Assembly (NCBI RefSeq): GCF_031085295.1
Contig: NZ_JAVFWO010000003.1
Span: 248,001 to 312,000 of the forward strand
DNA from: Microbacterium psychrotolerans
GTDB lineage: Bacteria > Actinomycetota > Actinomycetes > Actinomycetales > Microbacteriaceae
Direction of reading: 5' to 3'
DNA: 64,000 nucleotides
The notes beneath the pieces were generated by a model. The model ran no database searches. It was given only the letters and a program-made list of their open reading frames with translations, and was not told the origin of the DNA. A program made the position numbers and the translations under genes. How positions within the stretch are numbered: position 1 is the stretch's first letter; every line of letters starts with the position of its first letter. Below, one piece after another: positions 42,152 to 51,745 of this stretch.

Positions 42152-43024
42152 TCAGCCGGCCATCCGCGTGCGCCTTTCGCACCACACGGTGAACGCGACG
42201 TAGAGCACGAAGGCCACGCCGACCAAGCTCACGAACAAGGGCGTGAGCGCTCGCTCCCACAGCAGGTCATCCCGTCGGGCGATGAGCGACACCACGATCG
42301 CGGCCAGACTCAGACATTGAGCCTGGAACAGCACTCGGAAGGCGCTCCAGCGCGTATCCCACGCCAACGCGACATTCACGACGCCCGTGAGGCTGAGCAC
42401 GGCGCCCGTCACCTGCGCGGTCAGGGGAGTGAGCTGCCAGGCCCAGAACTCGGTCGCGGCGCCCGGCGCCACGAACACGGCCGCCCCGAACGCGAAGGCG
42501 CTCGCACCGATCGCGACGAGCGCGCCGCGAATCGGTCCCGGGATGCGGCAGTCCGGGGCGTCCGCCGTGCCCGGATCCTCGCGGCGCTGCGCGACCGCCA
42601 GCCCCGCGACGACGAACGGCGTCGTGGCGTACAGCACGATCCACGTCCAGAACGACAGGTTGGATGAGAACCGGTCCAGGTGCGTCAGGGTCGCCAGCAG
42701 CAGTGCGCCGGCGAAGACGACGACCGCCGGGAATCCGTGCTTCACGTGGTGCCAGCGCCGCGCTGTTGCCACCCGGAGGAAGAACCAGATCCCGCCCACG
42801 TACGCCGACGCGAGCAGGTACGCCGACAACGGCGGACTGATCGGCCACGCGAACAGCTCACCGGTACGCGTCGGGAATGCGAACAGCAGGAACGCGGCGA
42901 TCGCCAGGAAGGGCAGGATCGCGACGGCGACCCACCGAGTCGTCGCGAACACACGGTCGTAGCCGCTCGGCGTCCTCTGGAGAGTGGACGGCGCAGGATC
43001 CTCTCCGTCATCGCGTGCGTGCAT
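42152..43024 (-). CDS. Polytopic membrane protein of unknown function
   Basis: A 290-residue protein with about eight hydrophobic helices in two similar halves (ILPFLAIAAFLLFAFP...WPISPPLSAYLLASAYVG and AIGASAFAFGAAVFVAPGAA...WQLTPLTAQVTGAVLSLTG). The repeated pattern W-(P/Q)-(I/L)-(S/T)-P-L-(S/T)-A at the start of a helix in both halves indicates internal duplication. No family recognised. Its start overlaps the 3' end of the DUF4062/NB-ARC gene by 17 nt, so the two are probably co-expressed. Confidence 0.8.
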   Translation of the reverse strand: MHARDDGEDPAPSTLQRTPSGYDRVFATTRWVAVAILPFLAIAAFLLFAFPTRTGELFAWPISPPLSAYLLASAYVGGIWFFLRVATARRWHHVKHGFPAVVVFAGALLLATLTHLDRFSSNLSFWTWIVLYATTPFVVAGLAVAQRREDPGTADAPDCRIPGPIRGALVAIGASAFAFGAAVFVAPGAATEFWAWQLTPLTAQVTGAVLSLTGVVNVALAWDTRWSAFRVLFQAQCLSLAAIVVSLIARRDDLLWERALTPLFVSLVGVAFVLYVAFTVWCERRTRMAG

Positions 43025-45593
43025 CGTTCAGCACCGCCTCGACGGGGAGCTCGAGCCCTTCGAGTGTCGCCCGTTCGATCTCTTCGCCGCGGCCGGCATC
43101 ACGCAGAGCCTGTAACGGCACCATGTAGAACTCGAAGGCCCCCGGGTTGACGATGCCCTTTCGTCTGCGCAGGCGCAGCGCGGCTCCGAGCAGACGCCCC
43201 GCGGCGGCCGCATCGCCCTGCGCGGCGCGGACTCCGACGAATGCCTCCAGGCCGTAGGCGACTCCTTCGTCGTGGCCGAGTGCGAGCGAGATGTCGAGAC
43301 CGTCCGCGAAGTCGCCTATGCCGCCTGCTATGTCGCCGGCGAGGAACTTCGCCCATCCACGGTGGTTCTGCGCGATGACGATGCCCAGGCGTTCGCCCTG
43401 CGCGGTCGCGAGCGCGCAGCTGGCTTCGAAGCGCTGCAGCGCCGCCGTGATGTCACCGGCGAGCAGGTCGATTCGCCCCAGCATGACCAGCGCCATCGCC
43501 TCGCCCCAGGCGTCGTGCGCGGTCCGGAAATCGTCGAGGCCGTGCTCGAGCGACTGGATGGCCGCAGGAAAGTCGGGCCGATCTCCATGTGCGAGATACG
43601 CGAGCGCGAGAGAGACGCTCGCCAGTGCGGCGCCGAAGTCGTCGTCGGTCGCGAGGAACAGGTCCCGCGACGACGCGAGCCCGGGGACCGGGTCATAGTC
43701 GGGGTCCTGCCAGAACCGGACGGCGTTGACGTAGTACAGGGCGATCGCTCGCGAGTGGGGCTCGATCGTCGCGCCGGAGGCCGCTGTCGTGAGCAGCTCG
43801 CTCATCCACGATTGGACGAGGCCCAGGTACCCGCCGATCCAGAGGTAGAGGTACAGCGACCACGCGTACTCCGCCGCCTCGTCCAGCTCCCGCCTGTCGA
43901 GGAGCGCCCGCATCACACTCGCGAGGTTCTCGGTCTCCAACTCGAGGCGCTCCAGCCACTCCAACTGCGCCGCGCCGCGCAGGCCGCCCGCGGCGCGCGC
44001 GCCGAGATCGCGATAGCCGTCGACCCAGGCGGCGATGGCCCGGGCGTGTTCCTGGTCGCTGAGCAGGGTCGCCGCGTACGCGCGGACGAGGGAGAGCAGC
44101 CGGAACGCCGGTGTGGGACCGCGCTCATCGCGGCCGAGCAGGCTCGCGTCGACGAGGGCCTCGAGCGCACCGGACGGATCGCCGATCCCCGCCTCGTTCA
44201 GCACCCGCTCCGCCGATGCGAAGCCGAACGTCCCCGAGAAGACGGAGAGCAGGGCGAGCGCACGCCTGGTCTCGGCGTCGAGCAGGTCGACGCTCCACTG
44301 GATCGTCCGACTGAGCGCGCGCTGACGCTCGGGCAGATCCCGTGCGCCGCCGACCAGCAGCGTGAGCGCGGAGTCCAGCCTCGCGAGGATCTGCGCCGGC
44401 GAGAGCGTGCGCACGCGCGCCGCGGCGAGTTCGATCGCCAAGGGCATGCCGTCGAGGGCGCGGCAGATGGCGGCGACCGCCGCGGTGTTCTCGGGAGTCA
44501 GCTGGAAGGCCGGATTCACCGCGACGGCTCGCTGCTGAAAGAGCTCGACCGCCGACGCCTGCGTGATGAAGTCGGCATCGACGTCCGTCGCCGGCACCTC
44601 GAGCGGAGGCAGCGTGAACACGCGCTCGGCGCGTACTCGCAGCGGCGAGCGGCTCGTGACGAGAAGCTGCAGTCGTGAGCACTCTGTGACGAGTCGAACC
44701 AGAAGGCTCGCAGCGGTGAGCAGGTGCTCCATGTTGTCGACGACCAACAGCAGGTCCCGATCGGCGATCGCCTCGATGACCTTGTCGTCGAGCGGACCAT
44801 CGCCGGTGTCGCGTACCCCGAGTGCACGGGCCAACGCGGTGATGACGCGTTCCGGCTGCGACACCGACTCGAGCGTGGCGAAGGCGACCTCCCGCCCCGT
44901 GGCCGCGGCATCCATCGCGACCTCGATCGCCAGCCGCGACTTGCCGACGCCTCCCGGTCCGACGATCGAGAGGATGCGAACGTCGTGACGCGCCAGCAGG
45001 GCGGCGATCTCGGTGAGCTCGCGCTGCCTCCCGACCAGGCTGGTGTACGGCGCGGGGATGCCTGCGCCCGCAACGGCGCGACCGGATGCCGCGGCTGGTG
45101 TCGTCGAGGTGATGGAGGCGTCGAAGCGTTCGGCGAGCAGTGTCGCGATATCCGAGAGCACCAACTCCGCGAGGTCCTCGGATTGGGAGAAGGTCTTGTA
45201 CGAGGAGCGGTCGTCGCCGCGGATCGCCGCGAGCAGCTCGGTCAGCCGCGCTTCACGCTCCGGCGCGGGCTCCTTGATGTAGATCAGCAGCGGAAGCGAG
45301 CCGGACAGGCGATATTCGTCCTCGAGCCCCGACATCGTCTCGCCCGGTGCGACCCATCCGTAACGCTCCCAGTAGAGCCCCACGAAGATGTCGCTCTGCT
45401 CGAGGTACGACCGGTACAGCTCGCGGGGCGGATGGGGCCGCGCACCCAGCTCGAACATCACCGGTGCGAGATGCAGGCGCTCGACGGCTTCGCGTACCGC
45501 CCGACGCTCGGGTTCGAGCTCCTTCAGCGTCGAGCTGATGAAGACCCGGATGCGCTGATCGGGCGTGCGAATCGGTCGCTTCGCGCCATCCAT
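43008..45593 (-). CDS. DUF4062 / NB-ARC (STAND) ATPase with helical repeats
   Basis: An 861-residue STAND-class protein. Residues about 14-110 are DUF4062 (RVFISSTLKELEPERRAV ... VGLYWERYGW). Residues about 185-470 are an NB-ARC-type switch ATPase: Walker A VGPGGVGKSRLA (about 211-222), Walker B LLLVVDN (281-287), sensor LLVTSRSPLR and GMPLAIELAAARVRTL. The rest is helical, TPR-like. No DNA-binding domain is seen, so it is not a normal AfsR-type regulator. ATG 45593 follows GAGGA at seven bases. Related architectures serve in signalling and in defence-type sensors; the function here is open. Confidence 0.85.
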   Translation of the reverse strand: MDGAKRPIRTPDQRIRVFISSTLKELEPERRAVREAVERLHLAPVMFELGARPHPPRELYRSYLEQSDIFVGLYWERYGWVAPGETMSGLEDEYRLSGSLPLLIYIKEPAPEREARLTELLAAIRGDDRSSYKTFSQSEDLAELVLSDIATLLAERFDASITSTTPAAASGRAVAGAGIPAPYTSLVGRQRELTEIAALLARHDVRILSIVGPGGVGKSRLAIEVAMDAAATGREVAFATLESVSQPERVITALARALGVRDTGDGPLDDKVIEAIADRDLLLVVDNMEHLLTAASLLVRLVTECSRLQLLVTSRSPLRVRAERVFTLPPLEVPATDVDADFITQASAVELFQQRAVAVNPAFQLTPENTAAVAAICRALDGMPLAIELAAARVRTLSPAQILARLDSALTLLVGGARDLPERQRALSRTIQWSVDLLDAETRRALALLSVFSGTFGFASAERVLNEAGIGDPSGALEALVDASLLGRDERGPTPAFRLLSLVRAYAATLLSDQEHARAIAAWVDGYRDLGARAAGGLRGAAQLEWLERLELETENLASVMRALLDRRELDEAAEYAWSLYLYLWIGGYLGLVQSWMSELLTTAASGATIEPHSRAIALYYVNAVRFWQDPDYDPVPGLASSRDLFLATDDDFGAALASVSLALAYLAHGDRPDFPAAIQSLEHGLDDFRTAHDAWGEAMALVMLGRIDLLAGDITAALQRFEASCALATAQGERLGIVIAQNHRGWAKFLAGDIAGGIGDFADGLDISLALGHDEGVAYGLEAFVGVRAAQGDAAAAGRLLGAALRLRRRKGIVNPGAFEFYMVPLQALRDAGRGEEIERATLEGLELPVEAVLNDARTR

Positions 45594-45699
45594 ACAGTGA
45601 TCCTCGCGCTCGGTGGGCCGTGGCGCAAAGGGTCGAGATCGAGCCCGGTGAGCGAGCGGCGTGGCGAGGTGTCGCGCGGGCAGGGTCCGCCGGCTGCCC

Positions 45700-46644
45700 T
45701 CAGGCCGCCGGCGCGCTCCAGCTGAGCGATTCGATGTAGCGCAGCAGCACGCCCTCGCGCAGCGCCCAGGGTGAGACCTCGAGCTCGTCGACGTCGAGAG
45801 CGCGCATCGCCTCGTGCAGCACGACCGCACCGGCGACGATCTGGAACGTCCGGTCGGGTGTGATCCCCGGCAGCTCCTGGCGGGCCGACGCGGGGATGCG
45901 CGCGAGCCGCGGGATCCACGAGCCGAGCGCGGCGCGGGGGAGCAGCATCCGTTCGATGCCCGACCATCCCGGAGCGGGGTATCCGACGAGCTTCGCGAGC
46001 GAGCGGATCGCCTTCGACGAGCCGACCACGTGATCCGGGCGCGCCAGCCGGCCGAACGATCCGGCGACCGGGGCGAGCGTCGTCCGAGCGTGCGCACGGA
46101 GCTGCTCGACCGCCGCCTCGCCCGGCGGGTCGTCGGGAAGGAACTGGATCGTCATGCGCCCGGCGCCGAGGGGGACGGACGCCGCCGCCTCGGGCAGCTC
46201 GTCGGGCCCGGCCGCGATCTCGAGCGAGCCGCCGCCGATGTCGAAGAGCAGGATCTGCCCCGCGGCCCAGCCGAACCAGCGGCGGACCGCCAGGAAGGTG
46301 TACCGCGCCTCGGTCTCGCCGCCGAGCACCTGGAGCGGCTGACCCAGCGCCTCTTCGATGAGGGCGATGACCTCGGGGCCGTTCTTCGCCTCGCGGACGG
46401 CCGAGGTGGCCGTCGCGAGCAGCTCGTCGACGCGTTCGGCTGCGGCGACCTTCCGCGCCTCGGTCACCGCGGCGACGAGCGCCGTGACGCCCTCGTCGGT
46501 GATCGAGCCGTCCGGCGCCAGGTAGCGCATGAGCCGCAGCACCGTGCGCTGGCTCGTCGTCGCGAGCGGCCGGCCACCGGGGCGGACGTCGGCGACCAGC
46601 AGGTGGACGGTGTTCGAGCCGATGTCGAGGACTCCGAGGCGCAC
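45700..46644 (-). CDS. Ppx/GppA-family phosphatase (exopolyphosphatase-like)
   Basis: A 314-residue ASKHA-fold enzyme: LGVLDIGSNTVHLLVADV (phosphate 1 loop), ATATSAVREA and LLFDIGGGSLEIA (phosphate 2 loop). Family members hydrolyse polyphosphate or pppGpp. It is the short, two-domain form typical of actinobacterial Ppx1. GTG 46644 lies seven bases after TAGCCT on the minus strand, which suggests a leaderless transcript. Divergent from coaA with only 41 bp between start codons. Confidence 0.93.
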   Translation of the reverse strand: MRLGVLDIGSNTVHLLVADVRPGGRPLATTSQRTVLRLMRYLAPDGSITDEGVTALVAAVTEARKVAAAERVDELLATATSAVREAKNGPEVIALIEEALGQPLQVLGGETEARYTFLAVRRWFGWAAGQILLFDIGGGSLEIAAGPDELPEAAASVPLGAGRMTIQFLPDDPPGEAAVEQLRAHARTTLAPVAGSFGRLARPDHVVGSSKAIRSLAKLVGYPAPGWSGIERMLLPRAALGSWIPRLARIPASARQELPGITPDRTFQIVAGAVVLHEAMRALDVDELEVSPWALREGVLLRYIESLSWSAPAA

Positions 46645-46685
46645 GCGTCTCAGGCTAGCGGTCGAGAGCGGTTACGATGGGCGCG
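46645..46685. promoter_or_regulatory. 41-bp divergent promoter of ppx and coaA
   Basis: Holds two leaderless-type -10 elements: TAGCCT on minus (46652-46657), seven bases before the ppx GTG, and TACGAT on plus (46673-46678), seven bases before the coaA ATG at 46686. The two promoters must share this gap and the neighbouring coding ends for their -35 regions. Confidence 0.6.
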
Positions 46686-47654
46686 ATGTCCGCCGACGAA
46701 GCGACCACCTATGACCTGGGCGCGGTCACCCCAGTCCTCTCGCTGTATCGCGAGATCGATCGAGCGGACTGGGCACGGCTCGCGTCCGGTCTGACGCAGC
46801 CGCTGAGCGAGACCGAGATCGTCCAGATCCGAGGTCTCGGCGATCGACTCGACATGGCCGAGGTCGCACAGGTGTACGTGCCGCTGTCGCGGCTGCTCTC
46901 GCTGTACGCCGAGTCCACGAAGCGGCTCGGCGCGGAGGAGTCCGCGTTCCTCGGCGAGGCCGACACGACGACGCCGTTCATCGTCGGGGTGGCCGGCTCG
47001 GTCGCGGTCGGCAAGTCCACGATCGCGCGTCTGCTGCGCGAGCTCACCAGTCGGTGGCCGGGCACGCCCCGCGTCGAGCTCGTCACGACGGACGGCTTCC
47101 TCTACCCGAACGCCGAGCTCGAGCGACGCGGCCTCATGGACCGCAAGGGCTTCCCCGAGTCGTACGACCGCCGGGCCCTCGTGTCGTTCCTCACCGAGGT
47201 GAAGAGCGGCGCCCCCGAGGTGCGGGCACCCTTCTACTCGCACATGCGGTACGACATCGTCCCCGACGCGGTCGTCACCGTGCGCCGCCCCGACATCGTC
47301 ATCGTCGAGGGCCTCAACGTGCTGCAGCCGCCGCCCACCCCCAACGACGTGGCGGTGAGCGATCTGTTCGACTTCTCGATCTTCGTGGACGCGGATGCCG
47401 GACACATCGCGCAGTGGTACGTGGACCGGTTCCTCGCCCTGCGCCGCGCGGCCTTCAGCAACCCGAACTCGTTCTTCAACGTGTTCGCCCAGCTCTCCGA
47501 CGAGGAGGCCGTGGAGCGGGCGCTCGGCTACTGGAACACGATCAACCTGCCGAACCTGCAGGAGAACGTGCTTCCCACGCGCCACCGCGCCGACCTCGTG
47601 CTGCAGAAGGGCGCGGACCACACGGTCGAGACGGTTCTGCTCCGCAAGCTCTAG
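46686..47654 (+). CDS. coaA: Pantothenate kinase (type I)
   Basis: A 322-residue P-loop kinase that phosphorylates pantothenate, the first step of CoA synthesis. Walker [43 protein letters not shown] and [10 protein letters not shown] are diagnostic of bacterial CoaA. An in-frame ATG at 46677 exists, but it overlaps the TACGAT element; 46686 fits a leaderless start. Followed by glmS after 61 nt. Confidence 0.96.
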   Translation: MSADEATTYDLGAVTPVLSLYREIDRADWARLASGLTQPLSETEIVQIRGLGDRLDMAEVAQVYVPLSRLLSLYAESTKRLGAEESAFLGEADTTTPFIVGVAGSVAVGKSTIARLLRELTSRWPGTPRVELVTTDGFLYPNAELERRGLMDRKGFPESYDRRALVSFLTEVKSGAPEVRAPFYSHMRYDIVPDAVVTVRRPDIVIVEGLNVLQPPPTPNDVAVSDLFDFSIFVDADAGHIAQWYVDRFLALRRAAFSNPNSFFNVFAQLSDEEAVERALGYWNTINLPNLQENVLPTRHRADLVLQKGADHTVETVLLRKL

Positions 47655-47702
47655 CGGCCGCGGCATCCGTATTCGTAAGGGCTCCTTGCGAAAACCCCCG
47701 CC

Positions 47703-47708
47703 TACCAT
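47703..47708 (+). promoter_or_regulatory. Leaderless-type -10 element of glmS
   Basis: TACCAT, seven bases before the glmS ATG at 47716. No Shine-Dalgarno sequence is present. Confidence 0.5.
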
Positions 47709-47715
47709 TGTCGGC

Positions 47716-49566
47716 ATGTGTGGAATCGTCGGATACGTGGGCCCGCGGCAGAGCCAGGCCGTCCTGATCTCAGGGCTCTCGCGGCTCGAGTACCGCGGCT
47801 ACGACTCGGCGGGCATCGCCGTGATCGATGCGAACGGCGACCTGGGCATGCGCAAGCGTGCCGGCAAGCTCAAGGTGCTCCGCGACGACCTCGCCGCCCG
47901 GCCGCTCGCCGACGGCACCACCGGCATCGGCCACACCCGGTGGGCGACGCACGGCGGCCCCACCGACGGCAACGCGCACCCGCACCTCGCCGACGACGAC
48001 AAGCTCGCCGTCATCCACAACGGGATCATCGAGAACTTCGCCGAGCTCAAGGACGAGCTCCTCGCGGACGGCTTCACCTTCCGCAGCGAGACCGACACCG
48101 AGGTCGCCGCCGTCCTGCTCGGCCGTGAGTACGACCGGACCGGCGATCTCGTCGACGCCTTCCGCGCCGTCGTCTCGCGACTCGAGGGCGCGTTCACGCT
48201 GCTCGCGATGCACCAGGAGCAGCCCGGCCTCGTCGTCGGCGCGCGCCGCAACTCGCCCCTCGTGATCGGCCTGGGCGACGGGGAGAACTTCCTCGGCTCC
48301 GATGTGGCGGCGTTCGTCGAGCACACCCGCAACGCCCTCGCGATCGGCCAGGACCAGATCGTCGCGATCACCCCAGAGGCTGTGACGGTCACGGACTTCT
48401 CGGGCAACGCCGTCGAGGTGGAGCCCTTCGAGGTGACGTGGGATGCCGCCGCCGCCGAGAAGGGCGGCTGGTCGTCGTTCATGGCCAAGGAGGTCTCGGA
48501 GGAACCGGACGCCGTGGCCAACACGCTGCGCGGTAGGGTCCGCGACGGCGAGGTCGTGATCCCCGAGCTCGACGGCCTCGACGACCTCTTCCTCGGCATC
48601 TCGCGCATCATCGTGATCGCATGCGGCACCGCCGCCTACGCCGGTCAGGTCGGCAAGTACGCGATCGAGCAGTGGACCCGCATCCCGGTCGACGTCGAGC
48701 TCGCGCACGAGTTCCGCTACCGCGATCCGGTGATCGGGACCGACACCCTCGTCGTGTCGATCAGCCAGTCGGGTGAGACGATGGACACGCTGATGGCGGT
48801 CAAGTACGCGAGAGAGCGCGGCGCGAAGACGCTCTCGATCTGCAACACGCAGGGCGCCACCATCCCTCGCGAGTCCGATGCGATCGTCTACACGCACGCC
48901 GGACCCGAGGTGGCCGTCGCCTCGACCAAGGCGTTCGTCGCGCAGATCACCGCGCTGTACCTCATGGGCCTGCACATCGGCCGCGTCCGTGGCGCGATCG
49001 CCCCGGCCGACGCCGCCGACCACGTGCGCGAGCTCGAGGCGATCCCGGGCAAGATCGCTCAGATCCTCGAGCGGGAGCAGCCGCGTGTCGAGCAGTTCGC
49101 CCATTGGATGGCCGACACCCGCTCGGTGCTGTTCCTCGGTCGGCACGTCGGTTACCCGATCGCTCTCGAAGGGGCGCTCAAGCTCAAGGAGCTCGCGTAC
49201 ATCCACGCCGAGGGCTTCGCCGCGGGCGAGCTCAAGCATGGCCCCATCGCCCTCATCGAGCCCGGCCAGCCGGTGTTCGTGATTGTGCCGTCGCCGCGCA
49301 AGTCGGCGGAGATGCACAAGAAGGTCATCTCGAGCATCGAGGAGATCCGCGCGCGCGGGGCCCGCGTCATCGCGATCGCGGAGGAGGGCGACGCCGCCGT
49401 GCTGCCCAAGGCCGACGAGGTGCTGCGCATCCCGCTCGCCGGGCCCTTCTTCGAGCCGCTCCTGGCCGTCGTGCCGCTGCACATCTTCGCGATGGGCCTC
49501 GCCACGGCCAAGGGACTCGACGTCGACCAGCCCCGCAACCTCGCGAAGTCGGTCACCGTCGAGTAG
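47716..49566 (+). CDS. glmS: Glutamine--fructose-6-phosphate aminotransferase (isomerising)
   Basis: A 616-residue enzyme making glucosamine-6-phosphate. The mature glutaminase nucleophile is the Cys of MCGIVGYVGP; glutamine site blocks HTRWATHG and HNGIIENF; two SIS isomerase domains (IVIACGTAAYAGQVGKY, SISQSGETMDTL; LFLGRHVGYPIALEGALKLKE, GELKHGPIAL) and the C-terminal NLAKSVTVE. TACCAT lies seven bases before ATG 47716 with no Shine-Dalgarno, pointing to a leaderless mRNA. Feeds GlmM (23886). Confidence 0.98.
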   Translation: MCGIVGYVGPRQSQAVLISGLSRLEYRGYDSAGIAVIDANGDLGMRKRAGKLKVLRDDLAARPLADGTTGIGHTRWATHGGPTDGNAHPHLADDDKLAVIHNGIIENFAELKDELLADGFTFRSETDTEVAAVLLGREYDRTGDLVDAFRAVVSRLEGAFTLLAMHQEQPGLVVGARRNSPLVIGLGDGENFLGSDVAAFVEHTRNALAIGQDQIVAITPEAVTVTDFSGNAVEVEPFEVTWDAAAAEKGGWSSFMAKEVSEEPDAVANTLRGRVRDGEVVIPELDGLDDLFLGISRIIVIACGTAAYAGQVGKYAIEQWTRIPVDVELAHEFRYRDPVIGTDTLVVSISQSGETMDTLMAVKYARERGAKTLSICNTQGATIPRESDAIVYTHAGPEVAVASTKAFVAQITALYLMGLHIGRVRGAIAPADAADHVRELEAIPGKIAQILEREQPRVEQFAHWMADTRSVLFLGRHVGYPIALEGALKLKELAYIHAEGFAAGELKHGPIALIEPGQPVFVIVPSPRKSAEMHKKVISSIEEIRARGARVIAIAEEGDAAVLPKADEVLRIPLAGPFFEPLLAVVPLHIFAMGLATAKGLDVDQPRNLAKSVTVE

Positions 49567-49623
49567 CGGTGACCGCGCGATAGTCTGTCGGAGGCCGCGC
49601 GCGCGGCGCGGCAGGAGGTTCAC

Positions 49624-50037
49624 GTGATCGTCGGAATCGGCGTCGACCTCGTCGACATCCCGCGTTTCGAGCGAACCATCGCGCGCACGCCGCGGCTCCT
49701 CGAGCGTCTCTTCTCCGAGGCGGAGCGCCGCCTCAAGCCGCACTCGCTGGCGGCGCGGTACGCCGCGAAGGAGGCGCTCATCAAGGCGCTCGGCGGCTCG
49801 GACGGCGTGCACTGGACCGAGATCGAGATCGCCTCCGAAGCATCCGGCCGGCCGCTCTTCTCGCTGTGCGGATCGACGGCCGCCGTCGTCGCGGGCCGGG
49901 GGATCACGGCGCTGCACCTCTCGATGTCGCACGACGCCGGCCTCGCGACGGCGTACGTCGTCGCCGAAGCGGACCCGGCATCCGAAGTACCGGCGCAGCT
50001 CGGCGCACCCGCGATCATCCCGGAGGGAATCGCATGA
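49624..50037 (+). CDS. acpS: Holo-[acyl-carrier-protein] synthase
   Basis: A 137-residue 4'-phosphopantetheinyl transferase that activates ACP using CoA. Motifs VGIGVDLVDIPRFE and RYAAKEALIKALG (Mg and CoA sites) and LHLSMSHDAGLATAYVV are clear. GTG 49624 follows AGGAGG at five bases. Its stop overlaps the alr start (ATGA). About 15 C-terminal residues extend beyond the usual end. Confidence 0.96.
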   Translation: MIVGIGVDLVDIPRFERTIARTPRLLERLFSEAERRLKPHSLAARYAAKEALIKALGGSDGVHWTEIEIASEASGRPLFSLCGSTAAVVAGRGITALHLSMSHDAGLATAYVVAEADPASEVPAQLGAPAIIPEGIA

Positions 50038-51158
50038 GCCGTCTGCCCGCCGGCACCCTGCGCGAGGCGACGGTCGACGTCGGCGCCATCGAGGACAACG
50101 TGCGGCATCTGCGCCGGCTCACCGACTCGGAGGTGATCGCCGTCGTCAAGGCCGACGGCTACGGGCACGGGGCGGTGCGTTCGGCGGTCGCCGCGCTCGC
50201 CGGCGGCGCCTCCCGACTGGGCGTCTCGGACGTCACCGAGGCTCTCGCGCTCCGCCGTGCCGGCATCGACGCACCCATCGTCGCGTGGCTGCACGCCCCC
50301 GGCGTGGACTTCGCCGAGGCGGCCGCCCGCGGCATCGAGCTCGGTATCTCGAACCTCGACCAGCTGCAGAGGGCGGCGGCTGCGGCATCCGCCGACCGTC
50401 CTGTCGGAGTGCACCTCAAGCTCGAGACCGGGCTGTCGCGCAACGGGATCGCGCCCGACGACTACCGTGTGGTGTTCGCCGAGGCCGCGCGGCTGGAGCG
50501 GATCGGACGGGTGCGCGTCATCGCGCTGTTCAGCCACCTCTCCAATGCCTCGGTCGAGGACGACCGCGCGGCCCTGCGCGCCTTCGAGGAGGGCATCGGC
50601 GTCGCCGCCTCGCTCGGACTCGCGCCGCCGCTGCGGCATCTTGCGGCGACGCACGCCGCGATCGACCTGCCAGAGTCACGGCTCGGGTGCGTGCGCATCG
50701 GCATCGGGATCTACGGTCTCTCGCCGTTCGCCGACCGCACGTCGGCAGACCTGGGCCTTCGCCCGGCGATGACCCTGCGCGGCGCCGTCGCCGCCGTCCG
50801 GCGCGTGCCCGCCGGCAAGGGCGTGTCGTACGGGTACGACTACCGCACCGAGCGCGACACGACCCTCGCGCTCGTGCCCCTCGGCTACGCCGACGGCGTG
50901 CCGAGGCAGGCCTCGGGGGCGGGTCCCGTCATGATCGGCGGGCGCCGGTTCACCGTCGCGGGGCGCATCGCGATGGATCAGTTCGTCGTCGACGTGGGCG
51001 ATGCGCCCGTCGTGGTCGGGGACGAGGCCGTTCTCTTCGGTGATCCGACCCTTGGTGTGCCCGCTGCGACGGAATGGGCGGATGCCGCGGGCACGATCAA
51101 CTACGAGATCGTCACGCGCGTCGGCCCTCGCGTCGTCCGGCGGCAGGTCGCCCAATGA
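50034..51158 (+). CDS. alr: Alanine racemase
   Basis: A 374-residue PLP enzyme producing D-alanine for peptidoglycan. The cofactor lysine lies in AVVKADGYGHGA; the catalytic tyrosine of the second active-site face is in the GVSYGYDYRTERD region; PLGYADGVPR is a further signature. It overlaps acpS upstream and tsaE downstream by four bases each. Confidence 0.96.
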   Translation: MSRLPAGTLREATVDVGAIEDNVRHLRRLTDSEVIAVVKADGYGHGAVRSAVAALAGGASRLGVSDVTEALALRRAGIDAPIVAWLHAPGVDFAEAAARGIELGISNLDQLQRAAAAASADRPVGVHLKLETGLSRNGIAPDDYRVVFAEAARLERIGRVRVIALFSHLSNASVEDDRAALRAFEEGIGVAASLGLAPPLRHLAATHAAIDLPESRLGCVRIGIGIYGLSPFADRTSADLGLRPAMTLRGAVAAVRRVPAGKGVSYGYDYRTERDTTLALVPLGYADGVPRQASGAGPVMIGGRRFTVAGRIAMDQFVVDVGDAPVVVGDEAVLFGDPTLGVPAATEWADAAGTINYEIVTRVGPRVVRRQVAQ

Positions 51159-51745
51159 GCGGGAACGCCGACGACGCCGACGTTGTTGAACAGGTCGTGG
51201 ATACCGCGACCTCGAACACCGGCACGCAAGGGATCGACGCACTCGTCGGAACGCGTGAGATCACCTCACCCGACGCCATGGAGGCGCTCGGCGAGGAGAT
51301 GGGACGGATGCTGCGCCCCGGCGACATGGTGGTTCTCACCGGACCGCTCGGCGCAGGGAAGACCACCCTCACGCGAGGCATCGGCCGCGGGCTCGACGTG
51401 CGCGGCCCCATCCAGAGCCCGACGTTCGTGCTCGCCCGCACGCACCCGTCGCTCGTCGGCGGCGCGCCCCTCGTGCACGTCGACGCCTACCGGCTGGGCT
51501 CGGCCGCCGAGCTGGACGACCTCGACATCGACTTCGACGGCTCCGTCGTGATCGTCGAATGGGGGCGGGGCCTCGTCGACGGCATCCGCGACCACTGGTG
51601 GGAGGTGGAGCTCGACCGCGAATGGCACGGGCGTGGGCAGGATGACGCGTGCTACGGCGTCGCGCACGAGGCAGAGCTCGACGCAGAAGCCCCCCGCCTC
51701 GTGAAGATCTCACGCCACGACGCGCCGACTACCCTGGAAGGGTGA
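51155..51745 (+). CDS. tsaE: tRNA t6A synthesis ATPase TsaE
   Basis: A 196-residue P-loop ATPase of the TsaBDE complex that makes N6-threonylcarbamoyladenosine in tRNA. Walker A TGPLGAGKTTLTRG, then SPTFVLARTH, HVDAYRLGS and VIVEWGRGL. A 45-residue N-terminal extension precedes the core. Coupled by ATGA to alr and GTGA to tsaB. Confidence 0.95.
   Translation: MSGNADDADVVEQVVDTATSNTGTQGIDALVGTREITSPDAMEALGEEMGRMLRPGDMVVLTGPLGAGKTTLTRGIGRGLDVRGPIQSPTFVLARTHPSLVGGAPLVHVDAYRLGSAAELDDLDIDFDGSVVIVEWGRGLVDGIRDHWWEVELDREWHGRGQDDACYGVAHEAELDAEAPRLVKISRHDAPTTLEG

Noticed and set aside
47770..49932. Minus-strand frame of 720 codons across glmS and acpS
   Set aside because: Asp/Arg/Leu-rich antisense shadow of two certain genes.
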